In this document: positions 1 to 9,900 of the stretch, piece by piece | How the letters are laid out: the number at the start of each line of letters is the position of its first letter | Position numbering within the stretch: the first letter of the stretch is position 1 | From: Porogramme epimiltina | Lineage: Eukaryota; Basidiomycota; Agaricomycetes; Polyporales; Polyporaceae | Assembly: GCA_900155495.1 (NCBI GenBank) | Contig: FTLJ01000613.1 | Location: forward strand, 1 to 11,669 | DNA: 11,669 nt | Reading direction: 5' to 3' | The notes under the pieces: model-generated | What the model was told of the DNA's origin: nothing | Seen by the model: only the letters and a program-made list of their open reading frames with translations | Databases searched by the model: none | Position numbers and translations under genes: made by a program

Positions 1-473
1 GACAGACTTGATACGATCTCCAGTTGGCCAGGTTGCGCATCTGAGGAATCGGTGACGATGGGATTGGTCGAGACAGGTGTAGTCGAAACTAGTTCCTCGG
101 ATCCATGGAGCTGGCGAGCTTCACCGGAAGCGGTTGTCGACGAGGAAAACGCGAGGAGATGGGAGGATGAGGCAGCTGCCGGTGCCACCGAAGTCCGTGA
201 TGTTGACACGCCGTCGTTTGGGGAAGGGGGTAGAGGGGGAGGAGGGGGAGGAGCATCCGCGGAGAGTAAAGTGGAGGTTTGTGCAGCGGATTGACTTTGT
301 GAGGGGTCTTGGCTTGAGAGGTCCCGTCGGCTAGTTGGTTTACCGCGTCGAGTGCCTATCTTTGGTAGATCGGTGGATGTCCTTGAGGTGGAGCCCGCGG
401 ACGGCCGTTCGGAGTCCGATCCCCCGCTGAGTTTACTCTTCACTTTGTTCTTTAGTTTCCTGACATGCCGCAT
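1..473 (-). CDS. N-terminal exon of a second NLR-like protein (partial, runs off left edge)
   Basis: Reading the minus strand from the ATG at 473-471 gives 157 codons plus two bases with no stop before the window edge. The frame is open upstream to a TAA at 698-696, and this is the first ATG after it, with a G at position -3. Residues 1-18 are strongly basic (MRHVRKLKNKVKSKLSGG). Residues 19-157 are Ser/Thr/Pro/Ala-rich and probably disordered, with six prolines at 75-80 and scattered Arg/Lys until about residue 50. A short basic Lys/Leu start followed by a Ser/Pro-rich tail before a helical domain is, as I recall, a common beginning of agaricomycete NACHT proteins, and a NACHT-WD40 gene lies upstream on the same strand. 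The NLR identity is therefore inference; no NACHT or helical domain is reached here. Alternatives are any other protein with a disordered N-terminus. A splice donor near the edge cannot be excluded, but none is needed. Confidence 0.68.
   Translation of the reverse strand, partial: MRHVRKLKNKVKSKLSGGSDSERPSAGSTSRTSTDLPKIGTRRGKPTSRRDLSSQDPSQSQSAAQTSTLLSADAPPPPPPLPPSPNDGVSTSRTSVAPAAASSSHLLAFSSSTTASGEARQLHGSEELVSTTPVSTNPIVTDSSDAQPGQLEIVSSL
220..248 (+). other. G-quadruplex candidate opposite the polyproline codons
   Basis: On the plus strand four G-runs (220-223, 226-230, 235-239, 244-248) are separated by loops of 2, 4 and 4 nt, which fits the canonical G3+N1-7 pattern. It is the template strand of the proline-rich segment of the left gene, so it may be only a by-product of CCC/CCT proline codons. 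Confidence 0.5.
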
Positions 474-700
474 ATCGTGCAAGAGGCTGGAGATGGCGAG
501 GAACGTCGGCAGAAGGCGGAAGAAAGTGGGAAGTCGCGATGGTGGACGCACTCCGTGAATGTGAGGGAGGGGCAATCGATACAAGGTTCGCAGATAAAGC
601 GACCGAGGAGCGCGATGGCTCCTTGGGGCGTGGTGTCGCGCGGGGACGGTCACGGGGTGCACGCAACCAGGCCCGGAAGAAGCTGCTGACCGGCGTTATG
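474..700 (-). promoter_or_regulatory. Pyrimidine-rich leader upstream of the left NLR-like gene
   Basis: On the minus strand the sequence just before the ATG at 473 is rich in C and T (for example 474-540 and 552-575), as is common in leaders and core promoters of highly spliced fungal genes. No clear TATA box lies close. A weak minus-strand TATAA at 844-840 is about 370 nt upstream of the ATG. The transcription start cannot be fixed from the sequence. Confidence 0.4.
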
Positions 701-1520
701 AAGGCGGAGACTTCGGTGACGTGGGACGATGGAAGAGCAGGGGCTAAGCGAGGCTGTTGAACTCGCTAGTAGCATGGAGTCGTAGATGAACAAGGACTCG
801 CGCTATGCAGTATTTCAAGGATAAAAGGAGTTTATTATGTTATACGATACATGCCTGGATTCCGGGTCAGACGCGATTATCGCTCTGCTTGAGCGCACGC
901 ACCCACGAAGTTTTCGAAGCCACGCCGCATGATCAACGCCCACATCTTGCTCCACCATATGCCCGCAGACTTCTCGTGGAAACAAGGACCCTCCGAACTT
1001 TGATAAACTCACACTGCGTCCCTTTCGCACAACCCCGCTCCATTCCTCTTCAGGTTCCACGACGAGGAGCGCGATCCGTCAATTAAATGACGGGTTCCTG
1101 GTTTTGTAGCCTCGATCGAGGATGCAGGCGGTCCTTGTAAAACGCCTATATACCCGATGTGACGGTGGGCATGTCGTGTGAGTGGGTGCGTATGTATGTT
1201 TAGCCCAAGGACGAGTATGTGCGACGGCTGCTGAGTTTCTGTAGCCGCGAAGCTTCATGAGGCGAAATCGACAGGGACTGAGGTGCACGCAGGAGAACCC
1301 GGCAGTTGGGCTGCGGCCGTCGACCCAGGGCCTTTTCAGGGACGGAGAACAATCATCGCGACGAAAGTAAGGGCGAAAAAGTCCAGGATTCACTGAGGCA
1401 GACGACCCGTTGGGGATTTGTGGCTGCATGAACACAGCAGTGTTGAGGAAGGGGGGCGGAAGCGGTGGAAGAGAGGGCAGGCCGAAGCCGATGAAGAGAA
1501 CATCAGTAAAACCTGCACAG
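701..1520. other. Intergenic, no supported gene
   Basis: Open frames here reach about 118 codons on the minus strand (1435-1079), but they have no recognisable motif, no consistent splice pattern and no hydrophobic or repetitive structure. It is likely the upstream region of the left gene. I see no tRNA or rRNA signature. Confidence 0.5.
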
Positions 1521-1620
1521 CCCTTTAACGGTCCTTCAGCGCCTTAATAAGGAGCGCTAAGGAGCGCTAAGGACCATTAAGGCCGTAAGGACCGTAAGGG
1601 ATTAAGGGCATTTTAAGGAC
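1521..1620. repeat. TAAGG-type degenerate tandem repeats with inverted arms
   Basis: An exact 10-nt unit GGAGCGCTAA occurs twice in tandem (1551-1560, 1561-1570). It is followed by looser TAAGG(N)CC/CG units to about 1620. The left part holds the reverse complement: GGTCCTT at 1530-1536 pairs with AAGGACC at 1569-1575, and the pairing extends into AGCGC/GCGCT with one bulged base, so this strand can fold into a hairpin. The block is non-coding. It may be the end of a small non-autonomous element or a simple sequence expansion; no target-site duplication could be established. Confidence 0.6.
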
Positions 1621-2347
1621 TTCATCAGCTGTGTAGCGCCTGCCTGCAGCTCGGTGTTATTCGCACTTTGAACACGTCAAATGTCGTGCACGGGCAGCAA
1701 AATCTTTTTGAACTTCAATGAATATAATGTGCATACTCGCACATGTCATTTTCACATAGATAATCGTATAATACATGGGGTAGAGAGTGGAAACTTGTAT
1801 CTATGCCGCTCCCTCCCATTGCCGCGCTCGAACACGGCGATGCGAAAAGGAGAGCGCTCCAAATGGCACAGACACACAACGAGGGCAGCCAGGAGCATAT
1901 AAGGTACGGGTATACATGTTATCACAGCAGTAGATGTCAACAGGAGGAGGGGACGAGGAAAGGTATGTTATGAGGGTCACTGGAGGAGAAGCGCACGGCG
2001 GTAGGGCCCGTATTGATATGTGGGAAGGCTCTTGAAGCCGGGGAAAGTGCAGAGAGAAAGTATGATGTATTTACCTGAGCCCAGTGCTGAAAATATACGT
2101 CTCCTGCGTGCCCTGCGGCGCCGTGCTCCCGGTATGTTGCTTGGCCGAGCCTGATTGTGGTTTTCGAACTTTGTTCTGGCAGAGGTCTTGTTGCTGCGTG
2201 GAGGGTCGCCATAGCGGAGATTATGATCGTATTGGAGCATGCGAAGACATTTGTAGGCGGTTGTGGGGTGAGAGAGGGGGTTCTGGGTACGAGGGGGAGC
2301 GAGGACGAGCAGGGGGCAAGAGAAGAAGCAAGGTAGCGCCCAACCGC
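1621..2347. other. Intergenic, no supported gene, lies between the two TAAGG blocks
   Basis: Overlapping open frames on both strands (the longest are 1977-2405 minus and 2084-2542 plus) have unconvincing composition, rich in Arg, Ser, Cys and Gly, with no recognised motif. The stretch is bounded by two blocks of related short repeats, so it could be the body of a small non-autonomous mobile element, but nothing in it identifies a transposase. Confidence 0.35.
2265..2297 (+). other. G-quadruplex candidate in intergenic DNA
   Basis: Plus-strand G-runs at 2265-2268, 2276-2280, 2285-2287 and 2293-2297 have loops of 7, 4 and 5 nt, matching the canonical pattern. Further G-runs continue to about 2320. 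No gene is attached. Confidence 0.45.
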
Positions 2348-2382
2348 GCGCCTTACGCGCCTTACGCTTTCCTGATAAGGAA
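2348..2382. repeat. GCGCCTTAC tandem pair plus small hairpin
   Basis: GCGCCTTAC occurs twice in direct tandem (2348-2356, 2357-2365). It is followed by a short stem, TTCCT at 2369-2373 against AGGAA at 2378-2382. The complement of the unit, GTAAGGCGC, resembles the TAAGG units at 1551-1620, so the two blocks are related and lie in opposite orientation about 0.75 kb apart. Confidence 0.5.
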
Positions 2383-3242
2383 TTTAAGGGCGTCAGGACT
2401 TGCACGTTTTACTGATGAAGGGCACCGTGCGCTCAGGCCGCGCTCGCCGAGGCGTATGGGAGGCGTCGGCGCAGCTAATAGAACCAGGCTCGCTGATCGC
2501 GCACAGAGGAGAAGGGTCGCCGCCGAGTGCGCCAGGACTTGATCGAAGCTTGCGGGTGGGCGATCCGGTTGACGCGGGAGCCAAGACACCTGCCACAGAA
2601 GACTGGAGGAAGCAGCTGAAGCAGGGCGTGGCCCGGCCCGCGAGAGTGCGGGCACTGGGATCCATTTGAGTCGTCTCAGCCGAAAAGAAGAGTTTGCAGG
2701 GCGGGAGTCCGAGCGAGGGCGCCCCGCCGGCGAGTCTGGGCCCCAGCCAACAGTCCCGTGACTGTGACGGAGGACGCCATCTTGTCCCAGGCTGGGCCAC
2801 CACCGCCCGGCGCCCGGCAGTCGTGCTCGCCGGGCCGCTGGTTGCCTCCCAGACTCAGTCTTCAGCGCTTCAACGCTCTTCAGGCGTATTGTCGTCCCGG
2901 CTCCCGACGCCGTGCTCTTCTTTACCTACGCACCCTCTTGTCCTCAAACACGGCCTCTCTACACGCCATTTCTCCCATCCACCTCCCTCAATGAAGTTTT
3001 CCCATCCTAGAAGCAGCTCCTCAGGCCTCAAGCTCAAGGGCCACCAGAGTCGGCGTCACTGCACCTATCCTTCCGCCTCCTCCACCTCCTCCTTCTGCCC
3101 CCACGTATAGGAATGTGGACCGCAGCCGACGATCCTACAGAGAGGCGTCCATGATGCATCATGCGTCAGAGAACGCGCCGCCGTCTCTGTGAGTGACGAA
3201 AGTCATGTTGGGTTCGTTGTTCCTCCACTCCGCACCTCTGAG
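2383..3242. other. Intergenic, pyrimidine-rich on the plus strand in its right half
   Basis: From about 2860 to 3110 the plus strand is C/T-rich and resembles a fungal promoter and leader. It leads to an ATG at 2991 in a CTCA-ATG context that opens only 39 codons (2991-3110) of Ser-rich residues with no homology I recognise. It could be the remains of the promoter or first exon of the membrane-protein relic that follows. No intact gene is supported. Confidence 0.35.
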
Positions 3243-3930
3243 AAGGTGACGTTGATCCTATGTCTTCTTGGACGTATACTTCATAGATGAATACTACAGG
3301 CTGTACGCTCACTGGGATGTGATCTCTACAAAGGAACGGCGTGTCTGCTCTTTGCGCCTGTAGTATTGAGGTTCAAGGCTGCCACTAGATGTTGCGACGG
3401 CAACTCGATAGGCGGTACGTACGTGTTCACTATATTGTACTGGACGGTGCTCTTAATGGAGTCGTGCAGTGCCCATCGTACGCGGAACATCCCTTCGTCG
3501 GACCTCCGCGGTGCACCTTCGTGTTCCGGATGGCCCTCGTCGTCGTCAGTGACATCCTTGCGTTAGCATCGTTCTTCCGCTATTCCGCATGTGAGTCATC
3601 TATTTCCTACTTCAATGCAGACGCATCCCTATCATCAATAGCAGTAACTCTTTTGGAAGAAACTGCGCTTCTATGACTCTTCAATTCCTTGACGACGACG
3701 TCGTCTTAATTGAAGGAGATAGGGCGGAAATTACCCCCGGGCTTGCCGTGAATAGTGACGTGAGGCATCGAAAGTTAGTGAGTTCGTATACATAGTTTCA
3801 CTGTCGTACTTGCACTTATACCGCTGGCGTGACCAGTGCCACTTCCAATGTCCCAAGATATCCTCACCGCCTGCTCGTTCGTCCCGACACTCGTATCTCC
3901 TCAAACCTCAGTCATCACTCCTACACGCCG
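3243..3930 (+). pseudogene. Decayed multi-pass membrane protein relic (DUF6533-like?)
   Basis: Several plus-strand frames carry hydrophobic pieces in an order that suggests a broken seven-helix protein of the kind common in agaricomycetes. A segment in frame 3 encodes TFVFRMALVVVSDILALA (about 3515-3570), similar in pattern to the R-x3-I-x2-D-x2-V-L helix I associate with DUF6533 proteins. A donor GTGAGT at 3591 and an acceptor CAG at 3642-3644 would remove 54 nt, the intron size used by the NLR gene here, and keep the frame. It then meets a TGA at 3674. Further on, around 3850-3910, fragments spread over different frames (such as SRHSYLLKPQ) resemble the family's final SRFLLNLR-like motif. 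Stops at 3285 and 3674 and the frame changes mean it is not functional as read. The family assignment rests on memory of motif patterns and is weak. Confidence 0.25.
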
Positions 3931-5049
3931 TCGGATTAGGCCGAGAACTTCCAGCTTACATAGCGATATCGCCTCAATGGGTTACACTCTCCATCTACGA
4001 GTAAGCTGCTACCTGCGAAGTAGACTTCACATATTAAGCTTATTCGTAATCCCAGCTCCATCGTCCCCAAAATCAGCTTACACGTCAGACAACCGCCGAC
4101 AACGGGTGTGCTTACTTTCATTCGCGCTCTCGAACACCCGAAGAGAATGATGATGCGACCCACGTCGGTCGCAACGGGTTGCGCAGCGCATGGTGTTTAG
4201 GCATTGTCTAATGGCAGACAGTCATATTCATCACATACGGCGTCACTGATGCACCTTTGCGAGCCCGAGCATTATGTCCATGTGAGTGTTTGTTCCCGTC
4301 GGACACGTCGATCGCGACTCATGATTGTCGTCGAAGGTGCAGAGCGCGACATACGCTTCCTGGCAAACGTGTTTTCTGTTAGATTCGTGGTGCTGACGAG
4401 GAATCTCCAGCCCAAGATCAAACTTGTCTCCCCATCCCGCACAGGTAGACGTGCACCCCCCTCTGCAAGTGCTGCCATTGCTGCATTGCGGACGGATATG
4501 TCTAGAGCGCCCCCCGTCGTCTCCGGTCCGGCTCTGGACAAGGTTCGAGAAGCGTTATAGTATATACACACCCCCTTTCAGTGTCCCAATTCTCCTGCAC
4601 CTCACACGCGAGAGGTACCATGGATGGTGGTACGTCGAGCCCGCTCGGGCGCTCAGGCAAACTGTTAGCTCATGCAGTGGCGCCACAGCTCGCGCATGAT
4701 GAGACTGCATAAGGGGCACCGCGGCGCTCGCGGTGGAGCAGTCCACTCAAAGAGCGCTGTTTCTTAGGTTCTGTGTAAGTTGTAACAACGCATATATATT
4801 TATTGTCTGCTCTACGTATGCCCTGGGAAGTGTACTGTACGGCCACAGACGTTTGAGACAACACCCTCAACAACCAGTTCTCTCCAGCGTTCCGCCGGGC
4901 ATGCCACACCGGCAAACCTCCGCGCACCTGTTGTCCTCGAACCTGGAGTCATCAACACCATCTTCCAAGGATGCAGTGTACACATCGTGCCTACAAGCTC
5001 TCCCGCTCGCTGCGCGCACCTCGCGGCTGCCATCCGTCGCTAGGTCCCA
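3931..5049. other. Intergenic, no supported gene
   Basis: Composition is balanced, with many short open frames on both strands. The longest (4204-4560 plus, 118 codons, and its antisense partner) shows no domain, signal peptide or splice structure I can defend. No RNA gene or repeat was seen. Confidence 0.45.
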
Positions 5050-6770
5050 CCAACAACGCCCCGATCAGGAGTGAGACGCAAACACAGAGGGGGCGGTCGG
5101 ACGGCCGTCGTGGAGAGCCAGGCGAGAGACGGCGGCACGAGGGCGGTATCTTCGCGCGCGTCGCTGCCCGATTCAGCTGCGGCGAAGCGTCGTTGGAAGC
5201 GCGCGAGGGGCATCGCGAGGACTGTGGTCGGTGGTATGAGAGGCGGGCATCGGTCTCAGTCGGGCGCGCTTCTGCGCGCATTGTCCGCGTTGCAGTCAGG
5301 ACTACCGCTGGAGATGGGCTGGGGGGCCGGAGCGGTAAGGGTCCGGATAGAGGTGGATGTGGGCAGCCTCGCGAGAGGATGGGCGCGCACGCGAGCTGGT
5401 CGCGCGATGAGCCAGCGTCGTTGAATGCATGGCCCTCAGCGGGCGCGGGGAGTGTGATGGGGCGCACCGGGCTTGGAGTTTTCTTCCTTTACGCCCTCCC
5501 ACGACGCGCGGATATCTGAAAGCAACGGACCTTCAAGTTGGGAAGCGAGTGTCCAGCGACGCCGCGGGCGCGGAGAGGTGAGCGGGGCGCGCTTAGACGC
5601 CGTGTCGCGCGCGCGCCCGAGCGCGACCCTGCCGACAGCATCCGCAACCTCTGCTAAGTAGCAAAGTGACGACCGCGGGGTCGTGGATAGCCAGGAAACT
5701 GGTTAGTGTGGTAGCGCGTGGGGTGCAACCGCCCTGCACGAGCGCGCGCGCGAAGGTGTACTGGTCGCGCGCAGCCTATGCTCGCGGGCAGGTGTCGCTC
5801 AGAGAGCCCGGCCATGGCGCTACCCGCGGAGTGGCGCGCGGAGCCTTTACGTTGTCCCTCGTGCGTGCGTATGCGCGATCGGTCCAACTGGGAGGGCGCG
5901 GCGGGCGGACGCGCTCTGGGGCAGGGTGAGCAGCGTGCCGTTCGTAGCCGCTGCCCTGCACGACCGCGATCCGAGCGCGTGTCGGTAGGCAGGGTGCGGC
6001 GCGAAACGCGTGCGGCCTTCAGTGGTCGGGCGTGGCAGCCGGTCCGCGCGGTGGGCATATGGGAGAGGGATGATGGGCGGGCTTTGCGTGGGATGCGCGT
6101 ATATGCACTTTGAGAGACGGTGTGGTGAGCGCGCGAGACGGGGACGGCCGCGGTGTGGTGGCGCGGATGCTTGTCAGGACTCAGGACGGCAAAGGGAGGG
6201 AAGGGGGGCGGACAGAGCGACCGCCATACAGCGACCGTCCAAAGGCCCGGGGCTGCTCCTCGCGCAGCTGTTGGTGAATGCTCAGCACTCAGCACTCGGC
6301 AAGGGACGGAGCGCGTGGAGTAGACAGCAGCATTCAGAGGGCATCCGACTATGAGGGAGCCGATGAGAGCACTCTTGTGGAGCCCGATCGATCCGCTCGT
6401 GGCAGGCGCACGCTGGGTGGCTTACGAACCGGTCCCCGCACATAGCTAGCCGTGCGCGATTGTCCAGCTGCCGGGGCCAGACCAGGCTCGGGATGACAGG
6501 TGGGCATTCTTGGGGAGCGTCTTGACTGGGGAGAACAAGGGAGCACCAGGGATCCCGCGAGACAGAAGCCGCCATGCGGACCGACGGAGGCGAACACGGT
6601 CGACGTCAGCGCAGCCTGGCCACACGCACGCAGACTGCTGCAGTGGCTGGAGACGGCGAGAACGGCACCGGCGAGCGAGTTGGCAGAGAAGAGCGGGCAT
6701 GGCGCCGAGCGACTGTGGGGCACGCGAGCAAGGAAGCACAACGCGCCCGACGGCCCGTAGGGCGTGCTCG
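5050..6770. other. CpG-rich, GC-rich block without a recognisable gene
   Basis: This stretch is much richer in G+C and in CpG runs (for example GCGCGCGCG near 5606-5614 and 5741-5750) than the DNA on either side. Long frames overlap on both strands (182 codons at 4971-5519 plus; 213 codons at 6295-5654 minus), as expected when stop codons are rare. The translations are Arg/Ala/Pro/Gly-rich with no domain, and competing frames look equally good. Intact CpGs suggest that it has not undergone methylation-driven C-to-T decay. It may be a regulatory or untranslated region; a non-conserved gene cannot be excluded. Confidence 0.5.
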
Positions 6771-6778
6771 TCGGCGTC

Positions 6779-6786
6779 TATAAATA
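6779..6786. promoter_or_regulatory. TATAAATA motif at the edge of the GC-rich block
   Basis: A perfect TATAAATA on the plus strand sits 41 nt before an ATG at 6827 that opens 58 codons (6827-7003), overlapping the 3' end of the NLR gene antisense. Read on the minus strand it is TATTTATA, about 170 nt past the NLR stop codon, which would also suit a 3'-end-processing element. The sequence does not decide between the two readings. Confidence 0.25.
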
Positions 6787-6956
6787 ACCCGGAGGCCTAG
6801 GCCCCGCCAGCGCTTGTCAAGTGGCCATGAGCTTGACATGCTCGTCGCTGAACGGCTCCGAGCGACATGGACGCTTCAAACGCAGAAGAGAAGCAACGGG
6901 CATTGACTGGCAGTACGGAATAGAGGTAATACAACGATACTGGGGGGAAGAATACA
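6787..6956 (-). other. Probable 3' UTR of the NACHT-WD40 gene
   Basis: This follows the TGA at 6959-6957 on the minus strand. There is no AATAAA, which is often absent in fungi. A short plus-strand frame (6827-7003) lies here but has no recognisable content. Confidence 0.4.
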
Positions 6957-9900
6957 TCACTGATCGTCCGATGCGTCAACAACAACCAACCGCCCATCAT
7001 TAGTCGCAAGCGCTATCCGGTCACCACAAATATCCCATCCTCCGCGTACTTCGTAGTCATCTTGACTTGGGGTGAACCTGTAGATAGAGGGAAGCCATCG
7101 CACACGACGACGCTCCCCGTTGGACCCCGCGCGCCAAATCCATCCATCTGATTCCACATAGTAGCTCGAAAGCTGCGATGAAGAGACATTGCCGGAATGA
7201 GGTGTGGTCTGGGAGATTTCCTCGTTCTGTGTGGGAGGCAAGTCGAGTGCCAATGGGATTGGGGTATACTCTCCATACGTGACGACTGCACGACCATCGG
7301 CGGAGAACGCAATATGGTTCACCAGATCACTCGAACCCTCAGTGCGGGCGTTGAACTCGAGTAGAAGGCGGGGGGTCCTCTTGTTTTCAGTGGGGTTTTG
7401 GGGAGAGGCTGGCCGGGAGCTCGACGGCGGAGGACTTGAGGGGGAGATGTCCCATAGAGATGCTCTACCATTGCCACTTGCTCCTACTATGCGTGTGTCG
7501 TCGAGGGAGAATGAGATGGTGCTGATCTCGTAGGTATGGTTGATTCCCCACAGGAGAGCGTGCGATGTGAGGTCGTAAAGGCGTACAGTGGGATACCCCT
7601 TATTCCGAAACGATCCGCTCCATGGGTAGAACGGATGCCAAAGTCTCGTGACTGCTTCTCGGTGTGGCTCAGTTCCAGAATTAGAAAGATCATCCAAGGA
7701 TGAGAAGAGGAGGAGGTCCTTCCTCGACGGTATCGCGAGGGCCCAGACGTCGCATTTCCCACGATAGATCTCCACCTCGTGCCCTGTCTTCGCATCCCAG
7801 CCTCGGACTGTCCCATCTAGCGAGCCCGAGATGAGCTTCCCAGACTCCGGGGCGAACACCGTCTGCACCACCACGTTCTCGTGTCCACGAAGAACCGAGG
7901 TCGAGTTGTTGTGCTCCCGATCATAGAGGACGATGGAGTGATCTCCCCGGCCTGAAAGCGCGAGCCGAGACCCATCGGACGCCCATGACAACGCAATGAT
8001 CTCGGGACAGAGAGAGGTCGTGTCCGGACGCGCCATGGTATCGACGACCTTGGAGGAAGACACGTCCCACACCTGCACCGTCCCGTCCTCAAGCGCAGCA
8101 GCGAGGACGTCGTTATCGTGTGGCGAGAACGCGACCGCGCACACCGCACTCTGCACCCCGTCCCTCGTGGCCGCCGCGTCGCCCGAGTCCCCGGGGCGGC
8201 TCGCCTGCATCACGGCCGTGTCCCAGGTGCGCGCCGTTCTGGAGTGGGAGGAGACGAGGTTTGCGCCGTCGGGGGAAAATCGCAGGTGGAAGATTCGTTC
8301 CCCTCGAATCTGTTCGGATTCTCCCAGAGGCTCGCCGGTGGCGGGGTCCCAAAGACAAATTGAGGAGTCGGGATAGATGCTGCACCCGACAGCGAGGGAG
8401 GAGCCGTGAGGGGAGAAGTCGAGTGCCCACACGTAGCCTGGGATCTCCAGCCGCCTGAGGGGATCGGAGCCCGAGGAGGTGTCCGCGGCCCACAGAACGA
8501 TCGCCTTGCCGCCTCCGCATGCGATGATTTTGTCGTCCGGAGAAATCGCGACGGCCTTGAGCTCGAAGTCGTGTTGGAGGATGCGAACGTGGGAGGTGTC
8601 CGGGAGGGACCAGATTCTGCACGTGTTGTCGTCGCTTCCGGAGAGCAAGAAGGACCCGTCGTGCGAGAATGCTACAGACATTACATAACCAGAATGCCCG
8701 TCGATGGTCTCTGCTGGTTTGAACTCGGCGGAGTTCAAGTTCCATAATTTGACTGTCCTGTCGTCTGAGGCGGATGCTGCATAGTTCCCCTGATGTGAGT
8801 AGGCCACGGATCGGATCCAGTCCGAATGTGACTTGTGTGACGCAAGGCGAGATCCCGTCCGGGCGTCCCACAGGTTGACCGTGCCATTTCTACATCCAGA
8901 CAAGACTTCCGTTCCATCCGGCGAGAAGGCTACACTGAGGAACTCATCCTTCTCTTCGAGCGTGAAGAGCCGTGCGCTGGTGCGAGCATCCCAAAGACGT
9001 ATTGATCGGTCTTCGGACGCGGTGACAAGTCTCTCGCCATTTGGAGAGTAGGCTGCACAGAGGACGGAGTCGGTATGGGCCTCTATGATGCTGATCTTGA
9101 TACTCCACCGGCTCGGCATTCCTATTGAGACAGAGATGGTACCATGAGGTCGTTGATTATACACGTTCCATAACCTCGTTGACCTGGGGCAGAGAGGGAG
9201 CGCCGAAGCGTACACAGCGGAGGCAGCGCTGACAATGAGAGGATAACACGAGCGCACCATCCGTTCGCAGTCGTACAATATCTCAGCGGCATCCGGCAAT
9301 GATTGCGGGGGCACCGACTATCATGGAAACGAAGGCCAATAAGTATAAACCGTTTCATGATACCCCAAGTTGCATATGATGACGTACCGCCAAGGCTCGT
9401 CGAGCCACTTTCAAGATGTTGAAACTGATCTCTGTCTCGCCTATAAGGCTAAGAGCTTCCAGCCAGTGAAGAAGATGTTCCTGTATGAACGTCTTGACGA
9501 GGGTCAGAGTTTCAGTGTCAATTTCAACATCTAGAAGATGGTGTGCCCAATGTCGAAGGGCGTATCGAGTATGGACAGGGAGACGAGCGCGCACAAGGAC
9601 GGGTAGATTAGGGATCTCATGGTTCAATCGAGAGGCCTTGTCGCCTGGGACGCCACATATGTTCCTACGAAGGGTCTTCATCATGGTAACGAGGCAGCGT
9701 TTTGCAAGGATAATATGTCGGTGTTTTGGTCGTACCAGGAGATCAGCGCGAGTGCACCTGGATGGATCGACGAGGAAGTCGGGAAAGGATGGATGGATGA
9801 TCTGTATAACATCCGCGTCAGATTTCGGGAGCGCAATTACGGAGCCGAGCATTTCGAGGGTGCGCTTTGACGTTCCGTCGGGTAGACCAAGGAGAGAGTC

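Noticed and set aside
2393..2803. 136-codon minus-strand frame
   Set aside because: No domain, and plus-strand frames of comparable length overlap it; composition looks random.
4971..5519. 182-codon plus-strand open frame
   Set aside because: Same reason: it overlaps a 158-codon frame on the opposite strand, and neither has a recognisable motif.
5654..6295. 213-codon minus-strand open frame in the GC-rich block
   Set aside because: Arg/Ala/Pro-rich composition, no domain, and overlapping frames of similar quality on the other strand. Long frames are expected by chance at this GC content.
8113..8871. 252-codon minus-strand frame within the WD40 exon
   Set aside because: It is an out-of-frame shadow of the WD40 coding sequence, whose own frame shows clear repeats.
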